64,000 nucleotides of DNA from Aphanocapsa lilacina HA4352-LM1 (GTDB taxonomy: Bacteria; Cyanobacteriota; Cyanobacteriia; Gloeobacterales; Gloeobacteraceae), in NCBI GenBank assembly GCA_019359725.1, contig JAHHGR010000010.1:1-64000 (forward strand), given 5' to 3'. The position numbers and the translations under genes are program-made. The notes beneath the pieces were generated by a model, which was not told the DNA's origin, made no database searches, and saw nothing but the letters and a program-made list of their open reading frames with translations. How positions within the stretch are numbered: position 1 is the first letter of the stretch; every line of letters starts with the position of its first letter. Positions 53,935 to 62,786 of this stretch are shown here, piece after piece.

Positions 53935-54839
53935 AAAAAGTCATCGTCGTCTGCGGCCCCACCGCCGCCGGCAAAAGCCATCTGGGAATGCATCTGGCCC
54001 AGCACCTCGGGGTCCCGCTGCTGAGCGCCGATTCCCGGCAAGTCTACCGCGAATTTGATATCGGCACCGCCAAGCCGAACCGCGAAGAGCAGGGTCGCGT
54101 CGAACACCGCCTTATCGATGTTGCCTGGCCCACGGAGACATTTAACGTGGCGCGCTACCGGGAACTGGCCGGTGGGGAGATAGACCGGCTTGCCCGGCAG
54201 GGCAAACCCGCTCTGCTGGTAGGAGGTAGCGGCCTGTATCTGCGCGCGGTGGCAGGAGGGCTCGAACCGCCCGCCGTTCCCCCCAACCCGGCCCTGCGCG
54301 CCCAGCTGGCTGCCGAGCCTTTGGAGGCCCTTTACGAGCAGTTGCAAAAGCTCGACCCCGAATCCGCCGAACGCATTCACCCCCACGATCGGGTGCGCAT
54401 CGAGCGCGCCCTCGAAGTGTCGCTCATCACAGCAAAACCCTTCAGCGCCCAGCGCCGCCGGGGGACGCGCGACTTTCCCTATCTGGCTTTGGGGGTGGGC
54501 AGCGACCGCGAAGCGCTCGGGCGACGCATTGAGCGGCGCACCGCAGAGATGATCGCTTCCGGCTGGCTTGCGGAAGTTGAGCACCTACGCACCAAATACG
54601 GCCCCCATTTGCCCCTGTTGGGCACCCTGGGCTACGCCGAACTGGGCGCCCATCTGGAGGGACGTTGGGACCTGGCCGAAGCCGTCCGGCAAATCGTCGT
54701 CCACACCCGCCAGTTCGCCAAGCGCCAGATGACCTGGTTTCGCGCTGAACCCGACATTTTCTGGCTCGATGAAGCGGCAGGCGGACGGGCACTTGAACAA
54801 CAGAGCGTCGAAAGGGCTGAGCGCTTTCTTGCCGATTAA
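53931..54839 (+). CDS. miaA: tRNA dimethylallyltransferase
   Basis: Transfers a dimethylallyl group to N6 of A37 in tRNAs reading UNN codons. 302 residues; P-loop GPTAAGKS, DSRQVYREFDIGTAKP, VGGSGLYLRAV and TRQFAKRQMTWFR are all present. The GTG overlaps the DUF1995 stop by 4 bp (GTGA), indicating coupled translation. The length is normal. Confidence 0.95.
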   Translation: MKKVIVVCGPTAAGKSHLGMHLAQHLGVPLLSADSRQVYREFDIGTAKPNREEQGRVEHRLIDVAWPTETFNVARYRELAGGEIDRLARQGKPALLVGGSGLYLRAVAGGLEPPAVPPNPALRAQLAAEPLEALYEQLQKLDPESAERIHPHDRVRIERALEVSLITAKPFSAQRRRGTRDFPYLALGVGSDREALGRRIERRTAEMIASGWLAEVEHLRTKYGPHLPLLGTLGYAELGAHLEGRWDLAEAVRQIVVHTRQFAKRQMTWFRAEPDIFWLDEAAGGRALEQQSVERAERFLAD

Positions 54840-54963
54840 ATTGGTTGATTCAGACTTGCCAGACCATTGGGGCTAAGGTCCTGCTGAGAAAAGCCGCTGT
54901 TTGGGGGGCCTCCCCGCACACCAGCTGTGCTCCACTGAAATCTCGTTGGCCGTTCGCATAATC

Positions 54964-55188
54964 CTAGCGCAAAGAATCTGCATCGTGCGCGGGTCCTGGC
55001 GGCTCCCGCTGCGGGGGAGCCCACTCGCAGACCGCTGAGAGCGGCAGGATTCCTTCAATGCCCTCGTATGCACCAGATCGCACTTTTCCCTGGAGAAGAC
55101 GTACACCGGCTCCAGGTTGCAACGTGGAAAGCATCTCCGGGGCGTTCTCCCGCAGCCAGGATTCAACCCCACAACCGTTGCATCTCAA
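54964..55188 (-). CDS. small hypothetical protein
   Basis: 74 residues beginning MRCNGCGVESWLRENAPEML, with a C-x2-C pair that might bind metal or be coincidental, then GAGVRLLQGKVRSGAYEGIE. AAGGAG 6 bp before the ATG is the best Shine-Dalgarno in this spacer. The C-terminal third is Pro-rich and less protein-like, so the gene may be truncated. No family recognised. Confidence 0.35.
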   Translation of the reverse strand: MRCNGCGVESWLRENAPEMLSTLQPGAGVRLLQGKVRSGAYEGIEGILPLSAVCEWAPPQREPPGPAHDADSLR

Positions 55189-55375
55189 GCTCCTTCAAGA
55201 ACTATAAACTCGTTCATTACACAGCCATCCAAGCGCTATTCTTCCCTAATCTTCAGACGATTGCGGTAGCCAGTTTTTCAACCCTTTCTGAGGGTACTTT
55301 TCTACAAACTTCACATCAGCGCTATGGGCAAGTCGAAATGGCAACACTGATTGTAGGTCGCCTCACATCCCGAAG

Positions 55376-55397
55376 AGATCATTTCCGCAAATGATCT
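55376..55397. repeat. perfect 9-bp palindrome in AT-richer spacer
   Basis: AGATCATTT-CCGC-AAATGATCT. It stands alone; it may be a regulator site or a hairpin, and no T-run follows. Confidence 0.35.
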
Positions 55398-55661
55398 GAG
55401 AATCGCACACGGTACCGCAAGCTTTTTGGCCGTTCGCGTCCGTACTTTTCGCAATTCTCGGCGACCGCCTGCTGCGCATCGGCATCAGCACATTCTCAAC
55501 CACCTTCCACATTCTCCAAGCCGTCGGCAGCCATAATCCCTGCCTATGCGGTTGTCTTGAACCCGATCGTTTGGCGCCGAAGCCTTCCCTGGGAAAGAGG
55601 TCGGCAGGTACAACGAAGGTCACCATGAAAGTAAATAGATGTCTGCGACCTGGAGGCAAAA

Positions 55662-56252
55662 ATGCAGCCATTCCTGACCAGGACTGCACTCACCATCGCT
55701 CTTGCAGCTGCGATCACACCGGGTTGGCCTGCGGGTGCCCAGGTGGAGCGAACGATTATCCAGCGCACCGAGACCACCACGATCAACCCGGTTCATTCAC
55801 AGATGGACACCGGACTGCTTGTTTCAATGGCAGAATTTGGCGTGCGCGAGCTTGCCCTGGCGGAAGTGGCCCTCAGGCGCTCCAAAAACTCGACCGTCCG
55901 GCAGTACGCAAGCGAAGTCATCGCCTCTCACGAGCGCAACGACAAAGAACTGCAGCTGCTTGCGGCTGAGAAAAACCTGACCGTACCTTCGACCCGCAAA
56001 GATCTTTCGACCCGCTCCGCCGGCAAGCTGCGCTCGCTGCTCGAGCGCATGAGCGTCTGGTCGGGAGAGCGCTTCGACCGAGAATACCTGAACCTCGCCT
56101 ATTCCAACCAGACGGAAGGGTTGCGCGAATACCGTGCTGCCGCCGAACAGGCCGCCGCCGCCGATATTCGCGCTTACGCCGAGCGCAATCTGGAGGCGCT
56201 CGAAAATCAACAGGCTATCGCCGGAGCCCTTGCCAGGCGCCTGGCTAGCTAA
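55662..56252 (+). CDS. DUF4142 exported protein
   Basis: 196 residues: signal peptide (RTALTIALAAAITPGWPAGA), then an all-helical DUF4142 domain, related in fold to ferritin-like four-helix bundles (MAEFGVRELALAEVALRRS, YASEVIASHERNDKELQLL, FDREYLNLAYSNQTEGLREY). GGAGG precedes the ATG by 5 bp. The domain often appears in periplasmic stress-related proteins, but the role is not known. No partner gene is adjacent. Confidence 0.85.
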   Translation: MQPFLTRTALTIALAAAITPGWPAGAQVERTIIQRTETTTINPVHSQMDTGLLVSMAEFGVRELALAEVALRRSKNSTVRQYASEVIASHERNDKELQLLAAEKNLTVPSTRKDLSTRSAGKLRSLLERMSVWSGERFDREYLNLAYSNQTEGLREYRAAAEQAAAADIRAYAERNLEALENQQAIAGALARRLAS

Positions 56253-56395
56253 ATCACGTTTGAGCGGGTCGTGCCCCCAGTTCATCAACGAATACGCCGG
56301 CGGCTGTGCTCGATGTCGCTTTTGGGCTTCTGGACACTTTGCCGACATGTTTACCACCTGTTGGAAGCCGGCAATGACGCTTTTTTGCTCGGTAG

Positions 56396-56623
56396 TCATG
56401 CTCTGGGTTTCTCGCTGATTTTCTTCAGGGCTTCCGGTTTGTGGGCAGCTTCTTCACCGCTTTTATCGCTTACCACTAGAAACTGAGGATTGTCTGTGGA
56501 AGCGGCCACTTTGTGACCTTTAATCTCGATGGGCTCGGTTAATTTTTTTTGGATTTCTCCAGTGGATTTTCCGCCGGATCTATGCCACTCCACGCGATCG
56601 CCCACTTTCAATTCTTCTGCCAT
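56396..56623 (-). CDS. DUF2945 (hypervirulence-associated/TUDOR-like) protein
   Basis: 75 residues of the DUF2945/HVA1 family: KVGDRVEWHRSGGKSTGEIQ, then KKLTEPIEIKGHKVAASTDN and PQFLVVSDKSGEEAAHKP. It has the small SH3/Tudor-like barrel usual for the family; function unknown. ATG 56623 has GGGAG 7 bp upstream. It is convergent with DUF4142. Confidence 0.85.
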   Translation of the reverse strand: MAEELKVGDRVEWHRSGGKSTGEIQKKLTEPIEIKGHKVAASTDNPQFLVVSDKSGEEAAHKPEALKKISEKPRA

Positions 56624-56786
56624 TTGTGGCTCCCTATTCCTGCTATGAATCGTCGCCGACGGGCGGCAGGGAAGCTTACTCCCTTGGGGGGAGATCCGCC
56701 GTATCCCAGGTCGGTTATCCGACGGCAGGAAAGCTGGATAACCACGATTTTCCACCTGCCGAAGCCCGCTTGAGAGGAAGCTATAG

Positions 56787-57332
56787 CTATCGGATTTCCC
56801 AGCGATCCAAAAATTTCAATCCCTGTTCGAGCTTTGGGCCGAAGCGCTCCGACAGTACCGTCCACGAGGAAGGTCGGGTCTGGTACTCATCGAGCAGGTG
56901 GATGTCATTCTGCCGGATCCAGAGTACTTTTCCCTGTCCGGGGGTGCGGGCAAGGTGGGTGCGTACCCGCGCCAGAGAGCAGGGTAGTTCGTGCAGGATA
57001 ACCAGGTCGAACCGCTTCTTTACAAGCAATCGTTCCAGATTGAACAAACCGGCTGCGACGCTTTCAACTTTGACAAGGTGCGACACCGGATGCAAAACCG
57101 CCGCCGCTCCCAGCCGGGCGGGCAAAGAATCGATGTATGGCGAACCTTCGATGAGCGCACACCGACAATCCTGCCGGGCAAATTCGTCGAATAATCGGCG
57201 CAGGCGGCGCACGGTTTCTATCGATTGGGAGCGCACGACCGCTCGGCGAGATTTACGGGGAACGACCGGTGTATCGGCTATGGTTGGCAGCGGCCTGGAA
57301 GCCGCCCATCGAGTTTGTTGTGTAGATACCAT
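56787..57332 (-). CDS. hypothetical protein
   Basis: About 181 residues; the frame is open to a GTG at 57416, and no start has a good Shine-Dalgarno, so ATG 57332 is a guess. After a basic N-terminus, a Rossmann-like pattern can be seen (CRCALIEGSPYIDSLPAR, KRFDLVILHELPCSLARV, GKVLWIRQNDIHLLDEYQ), like receiver or glycosyltransferase-type folds, but no family is clear. It stands alone on the minus strand. Confidence 0.5.
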   Translation of the reverse strand: MVSTQQTRWAASRPLPTIADTPVVPRKSRRAVVRSQSIETVRRLRRLFDEFARQDCRCALIEGSPYIDSLPARLGAAAVLHPVSHLVKVESVAAGLFNLERLLVKKRFDLVILHELPCSLARVRTHLARTPGQGKVLWIRQNDIHLLDEYQTRPSSWTVLSERFGPKLEQGLKFLDRWEIR

Positions 57333-57559
57333 GGCTTCGAATGTCACGCGCTTGGCTGGTGTGCTGTCGATTGGCACAGTGGCGCTGCGGTTCAAGGCGT
57401 CGCCTGCAAGCTGCACCCATCGACAGGCTCTTCTTCTTCAAAATGGACACAGCGCGCGCGGGCTCCCCCATTCATTGGGAGTTTTTGCAATCTCTTTCTG
57501 CGGTGGTACGCCCCCAGAATCAGTCGCTGCGGCTATCGGCCGTCCGCACGGTTGACCGT

Positions 57560-59164
57560 CTACCTGGGCCAGAGCCCCAGGCCGTTGTGGACGGCGCGCT
57601 CGAAAGCCCCCTGCGGGCGATCGCGCAGGCGGCCCCCCAGATAGAATGCGCTCGAACCGCCGCCGTCCAGATTTAGCGCGTCGCTGATCTGGAACTGTTG
57701 CACGAGCAAACTGCTCCACGCTTCGAGCGACAGACCGGCCGCCCAACCGTTGCGCACAGCGACGGCCAGCATGCCCAGCGAGCCGCGCCGGGCAATGGCT
57801 GTGCGAGCGACGCCGGGGGCGCGCACATCCGGCCGGAAGCGTTCTCCTTGCGCGTCGAGGACGAGTTTGCCGTTTTGGACCAGAAGCGGTCCCGCTCCCA
57901 GAAGCGAACCGGATCCGGGCGCTTGAATGTCCAGGACAACCGGCGTTGCGGCGGCCACAGCCCGCAGCGCCGTGCGCAAAGGCTCGGAGCGGGCCACCAG
58001 CACCAAACCGTCCGGGATCAGCGAGACGACTTGATCGGCCACCGGTTCGACGACACTTTCGATGCGACCAGCACGGGCAATTGCCACCGTTTCACCGGCG
58101 CGGGCCAGGTAGGGCGATTCCCAGTCGGGAGTGAACACCGAGACACCCGTACCCGCCACCGTGCCGTTCAGTGCCCCAACCTGAACAGTCCGATCGCCCA
58201 AGCGGACCGCAGCAGACCAGTTGAGGCGATCAAAATCCATCCGGTCATCCTGCCAACTTACCGCTCCACGGGGCGGCAATCCCGCCACAGCGCCGGTCCA
58301 CCATTGCCCGTCGCTTCGCAGCGCTCCGAGCGCTGCGCGAGTGTTGCGGTTAAAGAAGCCGCCGTTGACCGCTCCCCAGGCACCCCGGCTGTTTGCCAGG
58401 GCGCTTAAGGGAGCCAAATCGTTAAGGGAGAGAGACCGCAGTAGACCGAGGCGCACGCGGGCCGGCTCGAATTCGAGCAGGTGCAATTGCTGAGAGAGCC
58501 CCTCCCAGACCTGCCGCACCTCGCGGTAGACCAGGCCCGCACCCCAGGTGCGAGCGCGCTCGAAGCGGTCTGTAGTCCGCCAGTCGAGCACGATGCGCTC
58601 AGGTGCGCCGAGGGTGGTGAGCACCGGATAGGCGTTCGGCGGCCCGATAGTGGCGATCACAGTTTGTTCGGATTGCGCCGTCACCTGCACGCCATCCGGA
58701 GGAGCCGTCTGCGCCGGCGCTGCCTGCACGACCAGCCGCAGCCCCGTCTCGGCGGGGGTCGCTTCGTAAAATGCCGGCCTGTCCAGTTCGATGACCAGCC
58801 GCTCGCCCTCAGCAGAGCGGGAGGCGCGCACGGCGACGATCCGCGCCGGGGGCAAAAGCCACTGCACCTGGGAAGTACCGATGAAGCGCGGCGTGGCCCC
58901 GGTAAGTTGCTTGAGTTGTGTGGTATCGACTGTGCGCACCGGGCCGCCTTCGACGCTCAAATCGAGGCGGCTGCCAAAAAAGCGAGCCGGTTGTATCCCC
59001 GGCTGGGGCGCATCGAGCAGCTCAATGCCCAGCCGCTGCTCGATGTCAAATTCATCTAGCCTGCCGCCAACACTCAAGTCCAGCGTCGGCGCCGCCATCC
59101 CCGCCGATCCCCCACCCAGGGCAAGCAGGCAGCAGCACCAGGCCAGCCGGAGGCGCCAACCCAT
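57560..59164 (-). CDS. phosphodiester glycosidase (NAGPA-like) family protein
   Basis: 534 residues: signal peptide (RLAWCCCLLALGGGSAGMA), an AMIN-like beta domain in the first half (LPPARIVAVRASRSAEGERL), and a C-terminal NAGPA-like/DUF2233 domain. The latter has GAWGAVNGGFFNRNTRAALG near the start, and the family motif LNLDGGGSSAFYLGG at the end. Such proteins cleave or modify sugar phosphodiesters in exopolysaccharide or teichoic-acid-like polymers. Its ATG directly follows the DUF3007 stop (0 bp spacer), making it the last gene of the exopolysaccharide operon. Substrate unknown. Confidence 0.85.
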   Translation of the reverse strand: MGWRLRLAWCCCLLALGGGSAGMAAPTLDLSVGGRLDEFDIEQRLGIELLDAPQPGIQPARFFGSRLDLSVEGGPVRTVDTTQLKQLTGATPRFIGTSQVQWLLPPARIVAVRASRSAEGERLVIELDRPAFYEATPAETGLRLVVQAAPAQTAPPDGVQVTAQSEQTVIATIGPPNAYPVLTTLGAPERIVLDWRTTDRFERARTWGAGLVYREVRQVWEGLSQQLHLLEFEPARVRLGLLRSLSLNDLAPLSALANSRGAWGAVNGGFFNRNTRAALGALRSDGQWWTGAVAGLPPRGAVSWQDDRMDFDRLNWSAAVRLGDRTVQVGALNGTVAGTGVSVFTPDWESPYLARAGETVAIARAGRIESVVEPVADQVVSLIPDGLVLVARSEPLRTALRAVAAATPVVLDIQAPGSGSLLGAGPLLVQNGKLVLDAQGERFRPDVRAPGVARTAIARRGSLGMLAVAVRNGWAAGLSLEAWSSLLVQQFQISDALNLDGGGSSAFYLGGRLRDRPQGAFERAVHNGLGLWPR

Positions 59165-59455
59165 CTAGCGCCCGGATTTGGGCGGTTCACCCTGCGCCTT
59201 GGACTGCTGCTCCTCGCGGCGCTTCTGGAGGACGGCTTCTTTGTAGTCGCGCATCTGGGTGTTGAAGGTCATCTTGCGGCCGACGACCCGAAAAATGTAG
59301 GAGCCGACCCAGAGGACCAGACCTACCACCAACAATAGTTGCGACCACAGCTCAGCATCGATGCGCGAGAGCCCGAATAGACCCAAAAGCACGTACAGCA
59401 GGCCACCTGCCGCGAGCACCCCCAGGCCGATGTAGACAGCGTCGATGCGGCGCAT
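59165..59455 (-). CDS. DUF3007 two-helix membrane protein
   Basis: 96 residues with two transmembrane helices (IDAVYIGLGVLAAGGLLYVL and LWSQLLLVVGLVLWVGSYIF), then a cytoplasmic tail (YKEAVLQKRREEQQSK). It matches DUF3007, a family of cyanobacteria and plastids. Function unknown. It lies 6 bp after the CpsB-like phosphatase and 0 bp before the glycosidase, so it is translated with them. Confidence 0.85.
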   Translation of the reverse strand: MRRIDAVYIGLGVLAAGGLLYVLLGLFGLSRIDAELWSQLLLVVGLVLWVGSYIFRVVGRKMTFNTQMRDYKEAVLQKRREEQQSKAQGEPPKSGR

Positions 59456-59461
59456 GGCGAA

Positions 59462-60262
59462 CTAGGCCCTCGCAAATAGCCGCGACCAGAAGCCGCCGCT
59501 TTTTTTCTTAGCGGGCTCGCTCGACTCGCGATCATAAATCGGGGCGGGAATTTCCTTCGATTCGAGCACCCACTGGGGATTGCGCTCCATCACTTCCCAG
59601 GCGCGGTCGGGGCCGATGAGCGATTCGACTAGCGGGCGATTTTGCAGCGGGAAGAAGGCCGGTCCCTCCGGATGATGGGCGTCGGAGGCGACTATCTGGA
59701 TAAGGCCGCGTTGCAGAAAGTCGTGGGAAGCCTTTTGGGCGGAAGGGCCGTAGGCGCCATGCATGCTGCCGGCGCTCATCACCGCCCGCACACCGGTGCG
59801 GATGATTTCTTCGAGGCGCTCAGGATGGTGGCGCAGGGTGCGGTTGCGCTCCGGATGAGCAAGAATCGGCAGGATGCCCTTGGCCTGCAGCGAAAAGAGC
59901 AACTGCTCCATGTAGAACGGGCAATCCTGCTGAGGGAGATCGACCAACAAATAGGATCCACCCGCCAGAGTCTGCAGTTCGCCCCGCTCGTAGCGCTCGC
60001 GCAGATCGCCTTCGGGATAGGCTTCCTGGCCAGGCAAAAGCTGAATGTCGATACCCTCGCGCTCGTAGACCGCCTGTAGCTCCCGCACGTAGGACTGGAT
60101 TTGCTCGGCGGTGTTCTCGTAGGTGCCCGGCATATGGTGCGGGGTGATCGTCGCTGTGCGGATGCCCCCTTCGTAAGCTTTGCGGGCCAGGGCCAAAGCG
60201 ACGTCCCAATCTTTGGGGCCGTCGTCGATCCCAGGAAAAAGGTGCACGTGCAGATCAATCAC
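59462..60262 (-). CDS. CpsB/CapC-type PHP-family protein-tyrosine phosphatase
   Basis: 266 residues. Metal-binding motifs of the PHP fold are intact: DLHVHLFPGIDDGP near the start, TPHHMPG, LAHPERN, and VASDAHHPEG. Such enzymes remove phosphate from the bacterial tyrosine kinase (Wzc/CpsD) that controls capsule or exopolysaccharide length. The GTG at 60262 has AGGAGG 7 bp upstream and overlaps the TPR gene's stop by 4 bp. The C-terminal 30 residues are a basic tail (AKKKSGGFWSRLFARA) that may contact the membrane. No tyrosine kinase is seen in the window. Confidence 0.92.
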   Translation of the reverse strand: MIDLHVHLFPGIDDGPKDWDVALALARKAYEGGIRTATITPHHMPGTYENTAEQIQSYVRELQAVYEREGIDIQLLPGQEAYPEGDLRERYERGELQTLAGGSYLLVDLPQQDCPFYMEQLLFSLQAKGILPILAHPERNRTLRHHPERLEEIIRTGVRAVMSAGSMHGAYGPSAQKASHDFLQRGLIQIVASDAHHPEGPAFFPLQNRPLVESLIGPDRAWEVMERNPQWVLESKEIPAPIYDRESSEPAKKKSGGFWSRLFARA

Positions 60263-61491
60263 CTGGATGCCTCCTGTAGTTTCTGCAAATCCGCCTGCAC
60301 TTGGGTGATGAGTGCGGACGGAACCTGCGCCGCTTCGAGCGCCAATTTGAGCTGGTCGGCTGCGGCCCCCCACTTACCCAGCCTGCCCAGGGCCATCGCC
60401 AGATTCCGACGCGCTTCCCAGTAACCAGGTTCAAGGGTAAGCGCCTGCTGGAACTGGGGTACAGACTCCTGGACGCGCTCGCTCTCCAGGTACAGCACAC
60501 CGAGATTGTTATAAATCTGCGGCAGCCGGCTTTCAATGCCCAGGGCGCGCTGGTAAGCCTGCTCGGCCTCATTCATCTTACCTTGCACTCTGAGGACCAC
60601 CCCCAGGTTGCTCCAGGCTTCGGCGTAGCTGGGGGCGAGGGTGACGGCGCGACCCAGGGCCTCGGCGGCCTGGTCGGTGAGCTTGAGTTTGCTGAGGGTC
60701 ACCCCCAGATCGTTGTGGATGCGGGCGGAGGACGGGTCGAGGGCCGCCGCCTCTCTGAGCGCGGCAGCAGCAGCGTCGGTCTGCTGCTGGGCGTTGTAGA
60801 GCGTTGCCAGGAGCAGCCAGGAGCGCGCGTCCATCGCTTTGAGGCGTACCGCTGCCTCCAGTTGGGCAATCGCCGCAAAATCCTGCCCCGGTGCAGCGGC
60901 GAGAGTCTGGCCGTAGGCAAGGCGGTAGGCGCCGTTTTCAGGCTCCAGGTCCACGGCTTTTTGCCAGCTGGTGCGCGCCTGGGCCGTGCGCCCAAGTTTC
61001 TGCTGAATCTTGGCAAGCCGCTCGTAGACCGCGGCCGACTCCCCCGCCCGCTGCAGATAGGCCCGGTATTCGATGGCCGCCTCGCCGTCGCGGCCCAACC
61101 CTTCGTAGACCGTAGCCAGATTGAGGCGGTAGACCGGATTGTCGCGATCGAGCTTGAGGGCGGTGCGGATGGCCCCCAGCGCTTCCTCGTGGCGGCCGAT
61201 GGCCGTGAGGGCGACCGCCAGGTTGCTGTAGGCGTCGGCGTACTTGCCATCGAGGCGCACCGCCTGGCGGTAGGCGCTGATCGCTTCGGCATTGCGGCCC
61301 TGGCGCCTGAGGCTCACCCCCAGATTGTTCCAAAGTCTGGGCTCTTTGGGTTGGTCTTTGAGGGCGGCGCGCACCTGCTCTTCGAGGGCCTTGGGGGGCG
61401 GCACCGCCGGTCCGGGGGCTGAGCGCACCATTTCGGCAGCACCCAGCCACACACCCAGACCCAGTCCCAACCATCCCCAAAGCGCGCGCAT
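60259..61491 (-). CDS. exported TPR-repeat protein of the exopolysaccharide operon
   Basis: 410 residues: signal peptide or membrane anchor (ALWGWLGLGLGVWLGAAEMV), then about ten TPR units (PRLWNNLGVSLRRQGRNAEA, AEAWSNLGVVLRVQGKMNEA, PQIYNNLGVLYLESERVQES). ATG 61491 lies 1 bp after the stop of the SLBB gene, and the stop overlaps the phosphatase gene. It is likely a periplasmic scaffold in polymer export or assembly. Confidence 0.88.
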   Translation of the reverse strand: MRALWGWLGLGLGVWLGAAEMVRSAPGPAVPPPKALEEQVRAALKDQPKEPRLWNNLGVSLRRQGRNAEAISAYRQAVRLDGKYADAYSNLAVALTAIGRHEEALGAIRTALKLDRDNPVYRLNLATVYEGLGRDGEAAIEYRAYLQRAGESAAVYERLAKIQQKLGRTAQARTSWQKAVDLEPENGAYRLAYGQTLAAAPGQDFAAIAQLEAAVRLKAMDARSWLLLATLYNAQQQTDAAAAALREAAALDPSSARIHNDLGVTLSKLKLTDQAAEALGRAVTLAPSYAEAWSNLGVVLRVQGKMNEAEQAYQRALGIESRLPQIYNNLGVLYLESERVQESVPQFQQALTLEPGYWEARRNLAMALGRLGKWGAAADQLKLALEAAQVPSALITQVQADLQKLQEASR

Positions 61492-61492
61492 A

Positions 61493-62548
61493 TCAGTAGC
61501 GGTAAAAGTTGCGGAAAATAAAAAACAAATTGGCCACCGTGCTGATCGGAGCGGCAAAGACATTCAGGGCATTGAGCATTTCGCCGCCGACGCTGCGGCG
61601 GACGATGACAGCGTCCTGGTCGCGCAGCTGGAGATTCTGGGCGGCGTCGCCCGCGATCGCGGCGTTGACGTTGATGGTGCGGTTGGTGACCCGCCCGTCG
61701 GGCTCCAGCGATGCGACTTCGACGGCGTCGGGGGCGGCAAAGTTGGTGAGCCCCCCGGCGGAGGCAACCGCATCGACGACGGTGGCGCGGGCGTCTAGTT
61801 CTTGGGTACCGGCTTTGTTGACTTCGCCGAAGATACGCACCCGGATCTTGCCGGGGGCGAGGGTGGTGCGCGCCAGCAAGCGGCTGTCGATGGTGCTGCC
61901 CGGGCTCACTTTAGGCACAAAGATGGCATCGCCATCTTTGAGGAGGATATCTTCTTCTGTGCGCCCCTGCTCCAGCGTCTGCCAAAGATCGACGCGCTTT
62001 TCGACCACCTGGCCTTCGGAGGTGCGGCGCGAGACACGGATCTGGCTCACGTCCGCCTGGTTACTCACCCCGCCCGCCGCCGCCAAAGCCGAGGTGAGCG
62101 TAGGCAGGGTGCTGGCAGTCTGGTTGGGGGTACTGCCGGTGGTCAGCAGCGACTGGATCTGCCTTGGCCCCGGCTGGAGCACCTCGCCTGAGACCGCGAT
62201 GCGCAGAGGCCGAAACGCTTCGACGCGCACCGCGACGCGCGGCTTTTTGACGTAGGCCGAAAGCCGCCTTTCCAGAAGCGCGCTCAACTCCGGCACCGTC
62301 TGGTTGACGGCGGGCACCGCACCAATCAGGGGCATATTCACTGTGCCGTCCGGGAGCACCAGTTGCACGCCGCTGAATTCTTCGGAACCGAAAACCTTGA
62401 TGTTGAGCCGGTCCCCCGGCCCGAGCAAGTAGCCGTCCTGCGACGCACCCAGATCGAACACCGGCGGTGCCGCCTGCTGGGCAAAGACCGGAGCGGCCAG
62501 CACCAGTGCTGCCAGTACGCTCGCCAACCGGAACGAGGCTTTCACCAT
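61493..62548 (-). CDS. polysaccharide export outer-membrane protein (Wza-like)
   Basis: 351 residues: signal peptide (VLAALVLAAPVFAQQ), Poly_export domain (GYLLGPGDRLNIKVFGSEEF, PDGTVNMPLIG, LSALLERRLSAYVKKPRVAV), then SLBB-like domains (GEVLQPGPRQI, FGEVNKAGTQELDARATVVD, LRDQDAVIVRR). It forms the outer-membrane channel of Wzy-type exopolysaccharide export. It starts a five-gene run with spacers of 1, -4, 6 and 0 bp. ATG 62548 was chosen; GGTGTTGCAG in front is a weak ribosome site. Confidence 0.9.
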   Translation of the reverse strand: MVKASFRLASVLAALVLAAPVFAQQAAPPVFDLGASQDGYLLGPGDRLNIKVFGSEEFSGVQLVLPDGTVNMPLIGAVPAVNQTVPELSALLERRLSAYVKKPRVAVRVEAFRPLRIAVSGEVLQPGPRQIQSLLTTGSTPNQTASTLPTLTSALAAAGGVSNQADVSQIRVSRRTSEGQVVEKRVDLWQTLEQGRTEEDILLKDGDAIFVPKVSPGSTIDSRLLARTTLAPGKIRVRIFGEVNKAGTQELDARATVVDAVASAGGLTNFAAPDAVEVASLEPDGRVTNRTINVNAAIAGDAAQNLQLRDQDAVIVRRSVGGEMLNALNVFAAPISTVANLFFIFRNFYRY

Positions 62549-62786
62549 CTGCAACACCCCGCAACGGGCACCAGTGTACTGCAAGGGGGCTCGCTCTGCG
62601 GGAGAAATACTTTCACCAAAAGCCTTTCTTTATAGAGCACAAGACGAAGGCCCTCATCGATTTCCTCTTCTCTGTCAATAACGGCACATCGATGCGATGG
62701 CCCAGGTGCTGAGGCCGCAGCGGAACAGCCGAGCCACCCGTCGCCCTTCCACAAGCGGACAGCGGCTGATACCGGCTCCGGGTCGC

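Larger units (their letters stand above)
54840..55661. other. 822-bp gene-poor spacer
   Basis: Holds one small open frame with a good Shine-Dalgarno (54964-55188, minus strand, listed separately) and a perfect 9-bp palindrome (55376-55397). No known RNA (RNase P, tmRNA, 4.5S) or transposase was recognised. Composition varies from AT-rich (55190-55320) to GC-rich, suggesting decayed or acquired DNA. Confidence 0.4.

Noticed and set aside
55150-55190. A tRNA T-arm-like string (GGATTCAACCCC)
   Set aside because: No acceptor, D-arm or anticodon stem could be built around it; it falls in a small ORF.
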